DNA of 64,000 nucleotides from Planctomycetota bacterium (GTDB lineage Bacteria > Planctomycetota > J058 > JAJDCP01), in NCBI GenBank assembly GCA_029260765.1, contig JAJDCP010000070.1, positions 1 to 64,000 of the forward strand, written 5' to 3'. The notes beneath the pieces were generated by a model. The model did no database searches. It saw only the letters and a list, made by a program, of their open reading frames with translations, and was not told the DNA's origin. Shown here one piece after another: positions 16,649-24,115 of the stretch; the stretch's first letter is position 1; every line of letters begins with the position of its first letter. The position numbers and the translations under genes are program-made.

Positions 16649-17971
16649 ATGCGCGCGGCCTTCGAGTCTGTTGCAGAGACCCTGAGCCAGCTGACGAAGG
16701 GGCGTGAGACCTTTACCGCCTTCTTTCAGGGCGAGACGTCTGACTTTGTGCGTTTCAACAAGAGCGCCATCCGCCAGCCTGGTCATGTCGAGCAGAGCAG
16801 CCTGCAGCTGTCGCTGATCGAGGGTGCGTGCCAGGTACAGGAACAGCTGTGTCTGAGCGGCCATCCCGAGCTCGACACGCAGCGGCTGCAGACATCCGTC
16901 GAGCGCCTGCGCGGCATGCTGGGCGACGTCCCAGCTGACCCCTTCTTGAACATCGCCCGCGAGCCGCGCAACAGCGAACGCGTGGGCGAGAACCGCTTGC
17001 CGGCCCGCGACGACGCGGTCAGCGCCATCCTCGATGCGGGCAAAGGGCGTGACCTGGTTGGGATCTTCGCGCAGGGAGGCATCTTTTGCGGTTTTGCCAA
17101 CTCGTTCGGCCAGCGCAACTGGTTCGCCAACTACAACTTCAACCTCGACGCCTCCTTCTTCGCGCACGGTGACAAGGCGGTCAAGTGGTGTTACGCCGGG
17201 GTCGAGTGGGATCCTGCAGCCCTCGCTGCACGGGTAGAAGACTGCCTGCCCAAGCTCGAGGCCCTGTCGCAGCCGGCCTGCAGCCTCGAACCGGGGGCCT
17301 ACCGCGCCTACCTGGCCCCTGCAGCCGTCGGCGAGCTGATCGGTTTCATGAATTGGGACGGCTTCGGGCTACGTGCGCACAAGACCAAACAGACTCCCTG
17401 CTTGAAACTGATCGAGGAGAAGGCGCAGGTGTCGCCGAAGGTGCGGCTACTCAACAACACGGCTGAGGGGGTCGCCCCCAACTTCAACGCCGAGGGCTTT
17501 GCGGTGCCGGACAGCCAGGTGCTGTTGGCTGACGGCAGGTTCGGCGACTGCCTGGTCTCGTCGCGTTCGGCCCGCGAGTATGCGCAGCCCACCAGCGGAG
17601 CAGGAGAAGACGAGTCTGCCGCCTCGCTCGATCTCGCGGCAGGTGATCTGGCACAAGCAGACGTTCTGGCAACGCTCGATGACGGGGTGTACCTCAGCAA
17701 CCTGTGGTACCTCAACCACTCTGACCGGGCCTCATTCCGCGTCACAGGCATGACCCGCTACGCCTGCTTTCGGGTGCAAGGCGGCAAGCTGACCGCACCT
17801 CTGAACGTGATGCGTTTCGACGACAGTATGTACCGAATCTTCGGCAGCCAGCTCGCCCAATTGACACGTGAACGTGAGCTCATGCTGTCTGCCGCAACCT
17901 ATTCGCAGCGCTCCACCGATAGTGTGCGAGCCCCCGGCGCGCTGCTCGACGCTTTTCGTTTGACGCTCTAG
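16649..17971 (+). CDS. TldE/PmbA-family partner subunit
   Basis: 440 residues, homologous to TldD but without HExxxH, as expected for the non-catalytic TldE/PmbA subunit that forms the heterodimer. The C-terminal half carries the family's GVYLSNLWYLN-type strand and a TRYACFRV segment. The ATG at 16649 has GGAGG at 16636-16640; the preceding stop ends at 16647, so the pair is translated as a unit. The closest branch may be the archaeal/planctomycete TldD-like pairs rather than E. coli PmbA (inference). Confidence 0.85.
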   Translation: MRAAFESVAETLSQLTKGRETFTAFFQGETSDFVRFNKSAIRQPGHVEQSSLQLSLIEGACQVQEQLCLSGHPELDTQRLQTSVERLRGMLGDVPADPFLNIAREPRNSERVGENRLPARDDAVSAILDAGKGRDLVGIFAQGGIFCGFANSFGQRNWFANYNFNLDASFFAHGDKAVKWCYAGVEWDPAALAARVEDCLPKLEALSQPACSLEPGAYRAYLAPAAVGELIGFMNWDGFGLRAHKTKQTPCLKLIEEKAQVSPKVRLLNNTAEGVAPNFNAEGFAVPDSQVLLADGRFGDCLVSSRSAREYAQPTSGAGEDESAASLDLAAGDLAQADVLATLDDGVYLSNLWYLNHSDRASFRVTGMTRYACFRVQGGKLTAPLNVMRFDDSMYRIFGSQLAQLTRERELMLSAATYSQRSTDSVRAPGALLDAFRLTL

Positions 17972-18031
17972 CAGGCAAAGTACAACTGCCGCAGGCGCGG
18001 CGTCAAACAACCCCAGCAGACCGGAAGACCG

Positions 18032-19333
18032 ATGGACCCATTGCTCCAGCCCAACAACATCGAACCAGGCGATGGCGAGGTTCCACTCGAGCTGATCCCG
18101 GCTGCTTCGAATTTCCTGCACGAGGCTCTCAAGGTCGGAGCTGCCGCTCTGCCGGGTGCCATGCCGCGCGTCGCCACCCGCCGCAATCCGAGCCTGGACA
18201 ACTATCTCGCCGACCTGTTGCTGCGTACCAGCTATGGGCCCTCCAACGCCATCCCCGCGTACTCCGAAGAGGTGGTGCACTACGAGCAGGGTGAGTTGTG
18301 CAGTACCAAAAACCCGTGGCTCGAAGGCGCCGTGCTGATCGGCATCGGGAGCCGAAGCAAGAACCCGGGAATCCTGCGCAGCTATGACGAACACATGGAA
18401 GGCGGAAAGCGCAGCCAGGCCTCGGCGTCGCAGATCGTGTTCGACGAGCACCTTGCCCAGCTGGCCGAAACGGAAACGCTTGCCTCGCTGAAGACGGTGC
18501 TGGCGGAGATCAGCGCCATCGATTCCGGTGGCGGCGCCGGCTACGACCATCTGTTCTCGATCACCAAGAGCCTGCATCTCTCACGCCATGGCGAGCGCCG
18601 GCTCGAGGCTCAAGAGAAACGCGCGATCGTCGATGCGTTCCTGGCCGCCGCCTGTTGCCACGCAAACCTGCTCGCCTGCCAGAGTCCCCAGGCGGGCCGG
18701 GACGAGCTCAAACGGGTCTGGGGCACGTTCCTGCGGCGGCGTAAGAACGTGCCGCGACTCGAATCCGGTGTCGCACGTTGGGTCGAGCGCAAGATCCTCA
18801 ACCCGCGCGGGCATGGCAGCCCATTCGCGCTGCGCAAGCTGTACCTGGCCGCCCTGCGCATGTGGCGGCCCGACGTCGTCGACCAGCTGACCGGGCACCT
18901 CTTCGAAGCTCTGGTACAGGCCCAGCAGTCCTTCGTCGAGGTCTCTCGACGCCAGTTGCGCATCCAACGTCTGGGCAGACGCTACGACTTCCTCTACTAC
19001 ACCAAACGTGCCGACGACAAGCTGCCCCACCGCGCTCTGCTGGCGCGCATGAACAAGGAAAAGCGGCGAGCCCTGGTGGTGGTCAAAGACCCCGAGTTCC
19101 GAACCGTCAGCGTGCTGTCGAACAACTACGTCTCCTATGAGGTGTGGCAGCAAGTCGTCGAGGCTCTGATCGGAGCCGAAGGCCCCGAGGTGTGGTACTC
19201 GCCGGTGCACTTCGAGAAGGTCGCCCGCTTTGTGCTCAACCGCACCGAATCGTACGTGGGTGCTCCAGAGACTGCGCTGCAAGAGCGTGACTTCCTCGGC
19301 ATCTTCCGGCGCGTGGTCGAACGGGAGAACTAG
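18032..19333 (+). CDS. Unrecognised 433-residue protein, possibly DHH-like
   Basis: Soluble 433-residue protein with no signal peptide or membrane helix. The N-terminal 140 residues have RRNPSLDNYLADLLLR and, later, SYDEHMEGGKRSQASASQI, which loosely recall the metal motifs of DHH/MYG1 phosphoesterases (a D-x-D segment and a D-H-H segment followed by ASA), but the match is too weak to assign. The C-terminal part has a basic helix and an alpha/beta domain ending RRVVEREN. GGAAG precedes the ATG by five bases. It is last in the DHOR-TldD-TldE run; its final 31 bases are duplicated at 19916-19946. Confidence 0.75.
   Translation: MDPLLQPNNIEPGDGEVPLELIPAASNFLHEALKVGAAALPGAMPRVATRRNPSLDNYLADLLLRTSYGPSNAIPAYSEEVVHYEQGELCSTKNPWLEGAVLIGIGSRSKNPGILRSYDEHMEGGKRSQASASQIVFDEHLAQLAETETLASLKTVLAEISAIDSGGGAGYDHLFSITKSLHLSRHGERRLEAQEKRAIVDAFLAAACCHANLLACQSPQAGRDELKRVWGTFLRRRKNVPRLESGVARWVERKILNPRGHGSPFALRKLYLAALRMWRPDVVDQLTGHLFEALVQAQQSFVEVSRRQLRIQRLGRRYDFLYYTKRADDKLPHRALLARMNKEKRRALVVVKDPEFRTVSVLSNNYVSYEVWQQVVEALIGAEGPEVWYSPVHFEKVARFVLNRTESYVGAPETALQERDFLGIFRRVVEREN
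19303..19333 (+). repeat. Direct repeat, left copy (3' end of gene)
   Basis: 31 bases including the last ten codons and the stop of the 433-residue-protein gene. The identical copy is at 19916-19946. The two copies bracket 582 bases that contain the inverted-repeat element. Confidence 0.9.
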
Positions 19334-19359
19334 TGGGTTTTCTCAGACGTTCGCGGCAC

Positions 19360-19918
19360 AAGTAGGGGCGGGGTCTACGTCCGCCCGCGGATCGGATCGT
19401 CACAAAGCAATTCCCTCGCGTGGCTTGTGGCGACGAATTCTGCCTTTGGCGCTGTCACCATTGGCATGATCTTGCTTTCGACGCAGTCGACCCTTGGTTC
19501 TTGCCCAGCGGTTGGCTCGAAACCCGCGCAGAAAGCCATATAGACGTCACGGATGGCAACCACGGTCACGGTCGCGGTCACGCAGAGACGGACCACGAAC
19601 CACGGGACACGGACATGCAAACCTTTGTGAGCTAAGAGGATACACTCGCTGGCCGTTGGCCGTGTGCCGTGACCGTGACGGTGACCGTGACCGTCGGAAC
19701 CGTAGTGGAAATCGCCCACGGATGCAGATCCGGGCCGAAAAATCAACCGAGACTCAGACCACCTTCAACCTGAAACGAAGGCCCGACCCAAGACTCTCAG
19801 TCCACTCGCCTCCGCAAGTCTCGAGCCTCAGTCCTGTCTAACGCGGCCACAACGTTGGGCAAGACAATTGCTTGTGACGATGTGACGGATGCTGAGGGGC
19901 TAGACCCCTCCCCGACTT
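19360..19918. mobile_element. MITE-like element with 53-bp inverted ends
   Basis: A 559-base non-coding element. Its ends, 19360-19412 and 19866-19918, are imperfect inverted repeats. The outer 18 bases AAGTAGGGGCGGGGTCTA match the inverted right end at 16 of 18 positions, and the inner ATCGTCACA(A)AGCAATT matches with one gap. Each end also folds by itself (GGGCGG/CCGCCC on the left, GAGGGG/CCCCTC on the right). Inside, 19562-19582 and about 19670-19694 form another long inverted repeat of GGTCAC units. No transposase is encoded, so it would be non-autonomous. Confidence 0.7.
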
Positions 19919-19946
19919 CCGGCGCGTGGTCGAACGGGAGAACTAG
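19916..19946 (+). repeat. Direct repeat, right copy
   Basis: Exact second copy of the last 31 bases of the gene at 18032-19333, ending three bases before the convergent lipoprotein gene. It probably marks the original gene junction before the element arrived or before a local duplication. Confidence 0.9.
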
Positions 19947-19948
19947 CC

Positions 19949-21400
19949 CTATTGCCGCAACGGCAAGGGCGCGGGGATGGCCGCGGGGATGCTGATCCCC
20001 TGGTCGACATAGACAGTCAGCCCCGATTGATTCTGTTTGGTGTCGCTCCAACTCAGAGTCGAGACGTTGCCGCTGGCCCATGCACCGTAGCTGTTCATCT
20101 GTTTCGCTCCCGAAGGCGAAGACGCGATGCCGATGCTTGTGAACAGCAGGTTGATGCTGACATCGTCGGACCCCCAATCACCCTCATACTCCGTCCAGTC
20201 GCTCAGTTGCTGGATGCTGCTCGAGCCACTGCGGGCGATGATCGCCAGGAAATCCGGCGAGGCAAACTCGCTGGCTGCGGACACGGGATCTTCGAGGTCG
20301 AACAGCTCGCCGTTCCAACAATCGACCACGACCCCGTTGCCGCGGAAAAAGTCCGTGTGCGAGGCCAACCAGCTGGGAAAGTCCCCGCGATCCTTGTACT
20401 CGCCGGCCTGCGGATAGGCTGCGTGCTTCCCCTGAGAGATGTAGACCACCGGATGGGTCCCCGAGGGATCGGGCTGGCCCGCGTCATTGACCGTCTCAAT
20501 CTCGGCGGGATCGACGTCATAGACGTGTGAGTGGGCGGAGTAGAAACCCTGCTCGATGATCCCTCCCTGCAGGCTCATGCCCGGATCGAGCTGCGCGCGC
20601 AGCCGGTAGACAGTGTGTTCCCAGTCGCCGCGATGGCCGGTGAAGTCCACCACTCCGATGGTCGGAATGAAAGTGAAGATCTGCGCCTCCGAGCGATCCT
20701 GCGGGTAGAAGACGTAGTACTCAGCGTACACCACCAGCTCGCCGGAGCCATCCGGCTGCAGGGCGGGGCTGGCGGGATCGAGGTAGAGGTTGGTGTACAG
20801 CGGCGCGCTGCCCGGCGCATCCCCAGCCATGAACCTGGGCTGGTGCTTGATCTGATCGTCGGTCATCTCCGGAAGCGCGCTGACAGCGGTCAGCATGTTG
20901 GTGCTGACCGTCTGATGGACCGAGCCGGGCGGCAGCATCACGCGCGCCATTCCGGATTCGAGCTCGCGGAAGTAGCTGGCCACGCCCATGGGAAAGAAAT
21001 CCTCATGGCGGTTCTGGGGTGAGGGATTGCCGTCATTGTGGAAAGCATTGAAACGTTGCTGAGGCGCGAACATTCGGGCGATCTCAGCCTTGAGCGCAGG
21101 CGTCAGCGGGCTTCCGGTCGGGAGCGTGAAGACCGGTGCGGGGACTGGGACCGGAGTTGGCGCCGGAAGGGGTGCGGGAGCTGGGGCCGGCGTGGGAGCC
21201 GGGACCGGCGGCGCAGTGGGGCTCGCTGACGGAGCCGTGCTCCCAGTCGCGGGGGGCTGGGCTGCGCTGCCAGGTGTGGTGGATGCCCCTCCGCTCGAGC
21301 CGCCCGAGGAACAAGCGCTGAGCAGGAAACACAAGAGAAGTCCGGAGTACAGGGCCTTGGGCGTGAACAACCCCAGCGACAGATCGGATCGCAGCAGCAT
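19949..21400 (-). CDS. Lipoprotein with VPS62-like domain
   Basis: 483-residue lipoprotein. The ATG at 21400 follows AAGGGAGA. The signal peptide ends at lipobox LLSACSS; a Ser/Gly then Pro/Ala-rich tether follows (about residues 35-95), as in surface lipoproteins. The globular part has YAEYYVFYPQ, GHRGDWEHTVYRLR, YSAHSHVYDV and PVVYISQGKHAAYP, the pattern of the VPS62/DUF946 family, whose biochemical role is unclear. The Asp/His-rich motifs could bind metal. A good sigma-70 promoter lies upstream. It converges on the 433-residue-protein gene, with the MITE-like element between. Confidence 0.72.
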   Translation of the reverse strand: MLLRSDLSLGLFTPKALYSGLLLCFLLSACSSGGSSGGASTTPGSAAQPPATGSTAPSASPTAPPVPAPTPAPAPAPLPAPTPVPVPAPVFTLPTGSPLTPALKAEIARMFAPQQRFNAFHNDGNPSPQNRHEDFFPMGVASYFRELESGMARVMLPPGSVHQTVSTNMLTAVSALPEMTDDQIKHQPRFMAGDAPGSAPLYTNLYLDPASPALQPDGSGELVVYAEYYVFYPQDRSEAQIFTFIPTIGVVDFTGHRGDWEHTVYRLRAQLDPGMSLQGGIIEQGFYSAHSHVYDVDPAEIETVNDAGQPDPSGTHPVVYISQGKHAAYPQAGEYKDRGDFPSWLASHTDFFRGNGVVVDCWNGELFDLEDPVSAASEFASPDFLAIIARSGSSSIQQLSDWTEYEGDWGSDDVSINLLFTSIGIASSPSGAKQMNSYGAWASGNVSTLSWSDTKQNQSGLTVYVDQGISIPAAIPAPLPLRQ

Positions 21401-21459
21401 CGGCTCTCCCTTCTCGTGCGAGCACGCAGGGCGTGCGCGGGTTCGATGGTTCCACCGCA

Positions 21460-21488
21460 ACTATCGGACGCGATCTCTGACCTGTCAA
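21460..21488 (-). promoter_or_regulatory. Sigma-70-type promoter for VPS62-like lipoprotein
   Basis: On the minus strand TTGACA (21483-21488), a 17-base spacer and GATAGT (21460-21465) precede the ATG at 21400. The expected transcription start is near 21453, giving a leader of about 50 bases. Confidence 0.65.
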
Positions 21489-21493
21489 GAAAC

Positions 21494-21512
21494 ATACCAT
21501 TGTGTTTGGTAT
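21494..21512. promoter_or_regulatory. AT-rich inverted repeat upstream of promoter
   Basis: ATACCA and TGGTAT with a 7-base loop lie just upstream of the -35 box of the VPS62-like lipoprotein gene, in an AT-rich island. It could be an operator. Read on the plus strand it is followed by TTTT, but no plus-strand gene ends here. It could also serve as a 3' hairpin for the pseudokinase transcript. Confidence 0.35.
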
Positions 21513-21589
21513 TTTTACTTCAAAACCACAACAACGGCCACGACGGCCCATGGAGAGCCGTCGTCAGGGCGCAAGATGGGCAGGCCCGA

Positions 21590-22738
21590 TCAATTACGCA
21601 AGAAGATCATCCAGATCAGCAGAGCTGCCGATGCCAGGCCCATCAGCGCCAGCACCACCAGCCACATCTTGACCGAGGAAGCCTTGGGAGGCTCTTTCTT
21701 GGGTGTTGGCGGCTCCTCTTCGTCAAGCTTGAAGGCGGGAATCAGCCGGGAGATCGCCTGGCGCGCCTTCTTCGCTCGCTCAGCCGTACCCTCCTGGGGC
21801 TCTTCGGTGGGCTTGCCCGAGCCGCTCGGAGGCTCGGGCGCGAGATCCAGCGACTGCAAGGGCTTGGGCTCGGTATGGGCGCGCGGGGTCTCTCCCTTGA
21901 GGAAACGGAGGATGTCGTCGCCCATATCGCGCGCTTTCTGGTAGCGCTGCTCGGGCAACTTGGCCATCGCCTTGAACAGGATCGACGAGGCCTCTTCGGT
22001 CAACTCGGGCCGGAGCTTGTCGGCCGGCACAAGGGCCTCTTTGAGCACCTTTCTCCGCGTGATGGCAGGCGAGGGAGAATCAAAGGGCCGCGTGCTGGTC
22101 AGAATGTAGTAGAGCAGCGCCCCGACGCTGTACACATCCGACTGCACACTCAACACCGAAGGATCGGTGCGTGCCATCACCTGCTCGGGGGGAATGAAGT
22201 TGATGCCCCGAAGACTTCCGCCGGTGATCAGCTTGTCGGCGTTGGCTAGCGCAGGCAGCACAGGCGGCCGTAACACCAACCTGCCGTCGCCTGCGTCGAT
22301 GGCCGCGGTCGGCCGGATACCTCCGTGCACCATCCCAGCCTCGTGCAGGGCACACAAGCCATCGATCAGTCCCAACCCCAGCTCAAAACACTCTTTGACT
22401 GGGAGCGCACCTTCCTCGCGAACCCGCTCTTGGAGGGTCTTGCCTGGAACATTCTCGGAGACCACGTAGGGCTGTGTCTTTTTGTACTCTCCGGAGTTCA
22501 AGAAGCGTGGCAGGTTCTTGTGGCTCAAGGCCACAAGCGCCGTGCACTTCTTCCTGAAACGCTGCACCAGCTCGTCGTCGGAGTGGCGCAACATCGTGAC
22601 CAGAACCGGAGCGTCAGTCTTGCCCTTGGGCTGCGCCAGATAGGCGATTTCAGCGCCATCACGGTAGAGCTCTTCCTGCAGACGTAAACCGCCGACGGTC
22701 TTTCCCAGCAGCTTGGGCTCGGTGCGTGGAAAGGACAT
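21590..22738 (-). CDS. Membrane-anchored pseudokinase
   Basis: 382 residues with a Hanks-kinase fold (about 15-280) that has lost its catalytic residues. The HRD loop reads VHGGIRPTAA (about 138), no DFG is found (RLVLRPPV in its place), and the VAIK lysine is absent (VLVTML). The structural VYSVGALLYYILT segment and a PPEQ motif remain. A Pro/Glu/Lys-rich linker leads to one C-terminal helix (about 358-380), so the kinase-like domain faces the cytoplasm. Its ATG overlaps the stop of the active kinase upstream (TGATG), so the two are coupled; it may scaffold or regulate that kinase. Confidence 0.85.
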   Translation of the reverse strand: MSFPRTEPKLLGKTVGGLRLQEELYRDGAEIAYLAQPKGKTDAPVLVTMLRHSDDELVQRFRKKCTALVALSHKNLPRFLNSGEYKKTQPYVVSENVPGKTLQERVREEGALPVKECFELGLGLIDGLCALHEAGMVHGGIRPTAAIDAGDGRLVLRPPVLPALANADKLITGGSLRGINFIPPEQVMARTDPSVLSVQSDVYSVGALLYYILTSTRPFDSPSPAITRRKVLKEALVPADKLRPELTEEASSILFKAMAKLPEQRYQKARDMGDDILRFLKGETPRAHTEPKPLQSLDLAPEPPSGSGKPTEEPQEGTAERAKKARQAISRLIPAFKLDEEEPPTPKKEPPKASSVKMWLVVLALMGLASAALLIWMIFLRN

Positions 22739-24021
22739 CAGTCCCCCAATATCCGTAAAATGAGAACGAGCACGATACAGGCAAACAAGATACCCGATAG
22801 TATCCACACGAATGCAATCACGGAACTGCTTTTCATCAAGCCCTTCGCTTGCGCCTCTTCAGCCCGCGCCGCTTCTTGCTGTTCGAGCAAACGACGCCGC
22901 GCACGCCTGGCCTCAGACGAACGCGTCTTCTCGCTTTCGCTGCTGCGCTTGGCTCCCGAACGGCTGCGTCGAGCCTTGCTGCCCTTGCCCGACTCGCCAC
23001 TCGCGCTCTTGCGCCCTTCGCCGCTCTTTCTGCTGCGGCTTCCGCTCCCGCTCTGACTTCGCGACGTGGACCGCGCATCGCTACGCTTACGCCGCGGAGC
23101 CTTCGTGGTGGCCAGGGGCGGCCCCTCTTCGCTGACCGCGCGCACGACCGGCTTGGGCTTGGGAGGCCGTATCTTGTAAGCGCCTCGGGTAAAAGCAACC
23201 AGCGCCTCCAGCAACCTCTCAGCGTTGTCGATGCGCTCATCCTGCGCCTTCTCCATGCACCACAGGCAGATGTCCTCGATCTCTGCGGAGATGTCGGGCT
23301 TGACCTCCCGGGGCGGTCGAAGAGGCTGCTTGAGCAACAGCATGATCGTCTCGATCGGGTTCTTGGCCGCGTAGGGAGGGACCCCGGTGATCAACCGATA
23401 GAACGTGGCTCCCAGCGAATAGAGGTCACTCTTCGGGTTGATCGGACCGAACTTGCCCCGCGGATTGGCCTGTTCGGGAGGCATGTAGTTGGCCGTCCCC
23501 ATGATCGTGCCCACGGCGGTCAACTTCGAGCCCTGCTTGGGGCGTACCAGCCCGAAATCCATCAGCACGGCGCTCGAATCCTTCTTGCGGATCATCACGT
23601 TGCTAGGCTTGATGTCGCGGTGGATCAGGCCTTTGGCGTGGATGTACTTAAGCGCCTGGCCGAGGTCCCACAAGACCTTCAACGCCTGCGTGGGCGGCAG
23701 GGCTTTATCGCGGATGACCTCGCGCAGGTTGACGCCCTCGACAAACTCCTGCACCAGATAGTAGCAGCCGCTGTCGTTGCCGATGGCGTGCACACGGCAG
23801 ATGTTGGGATGGTCCAACTGCGCCTGCAACTGGCCTTCGCGCAGAAAACGCTCGCGCGCCTTCTCGTCAGAGCTGAATTCAACATTGAGCATCTTGAGAG
23901 CGACGGGGATGCCCAGGTCCATATGGTGGCCGAGGAAGACACTTCCCATGCTACCTTGCCCGATGCGCCGCTTGACCTCGGTCTTGCCAACCAAATCACC
24001 GGGCTGAACACTCGCCAGCAT
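22738..24021 (-). CDS. Membrane-anchored Ser/Thr protein kinase
   Basis: 427 residues. The kinase domain (about 10-270) is complete: GQGSMGSVF, VALKML lysine, HRDIKPSN (about 134), MDFGLV, GTANYMPPEQ. A linker very rich in Ser, Arg and Lys follows (about 290-385) and could hold autophosphorylation sites. A single C-terminal helix (about 402-424) anchors it with the catalytic domain in the cytoplasm and almost nothing outside, so signals probably come from inside the cell or the membrane. It lies 94 bases after the diguanylate cyclase gene and is coupled to the pseudokinase. Confidence 0.9.
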   Translation of the reverse strand: MLASVQPGDLVGKTEVKRRIGQGSMGSVFLGHHMDLGIPVALKMLNVEFSSDEKARERFLREGQLQAQLDHPNICRVHAIGNDSGCYYLVQEFVEGVNLREVIRDKALPPTQALKVLWDLGQALKYIHAKGLIHRDIKPSNVMIRKKDSSAVLMDFGLVRPKQGSKLTAVGTIMGTANYMPPEQANPRGKFGPINPKSDLYSLGATFYRLITGVPPYAAKNPIETIMLLLKQPLRPPREVKPDISAEIEDICLWCMEKAQDERIDNAERLLEALVAFTRGAYKIRPPKPKPVVRAVSEEGPPLATTKAPRRKRSDARSTSRSQSGSGSRSRKSGEGRKSASGESGKGSKARRSRSGAKRSSESEKTRSSEARRARRRLLEQQEAARAEEAQAKGLMKSSSVIAFVWILSGILFACIVLVLILRILGD

Positions 24022-24115
24022 CGTTTTTACCCGCCGCTAGCCCCCACGGGCAAGCCTCTTCGCTGTAACAAGTGCGTGGCAGAGCCGCGCACTGCACCAT
24101 CGCCGCATTCCCTGA

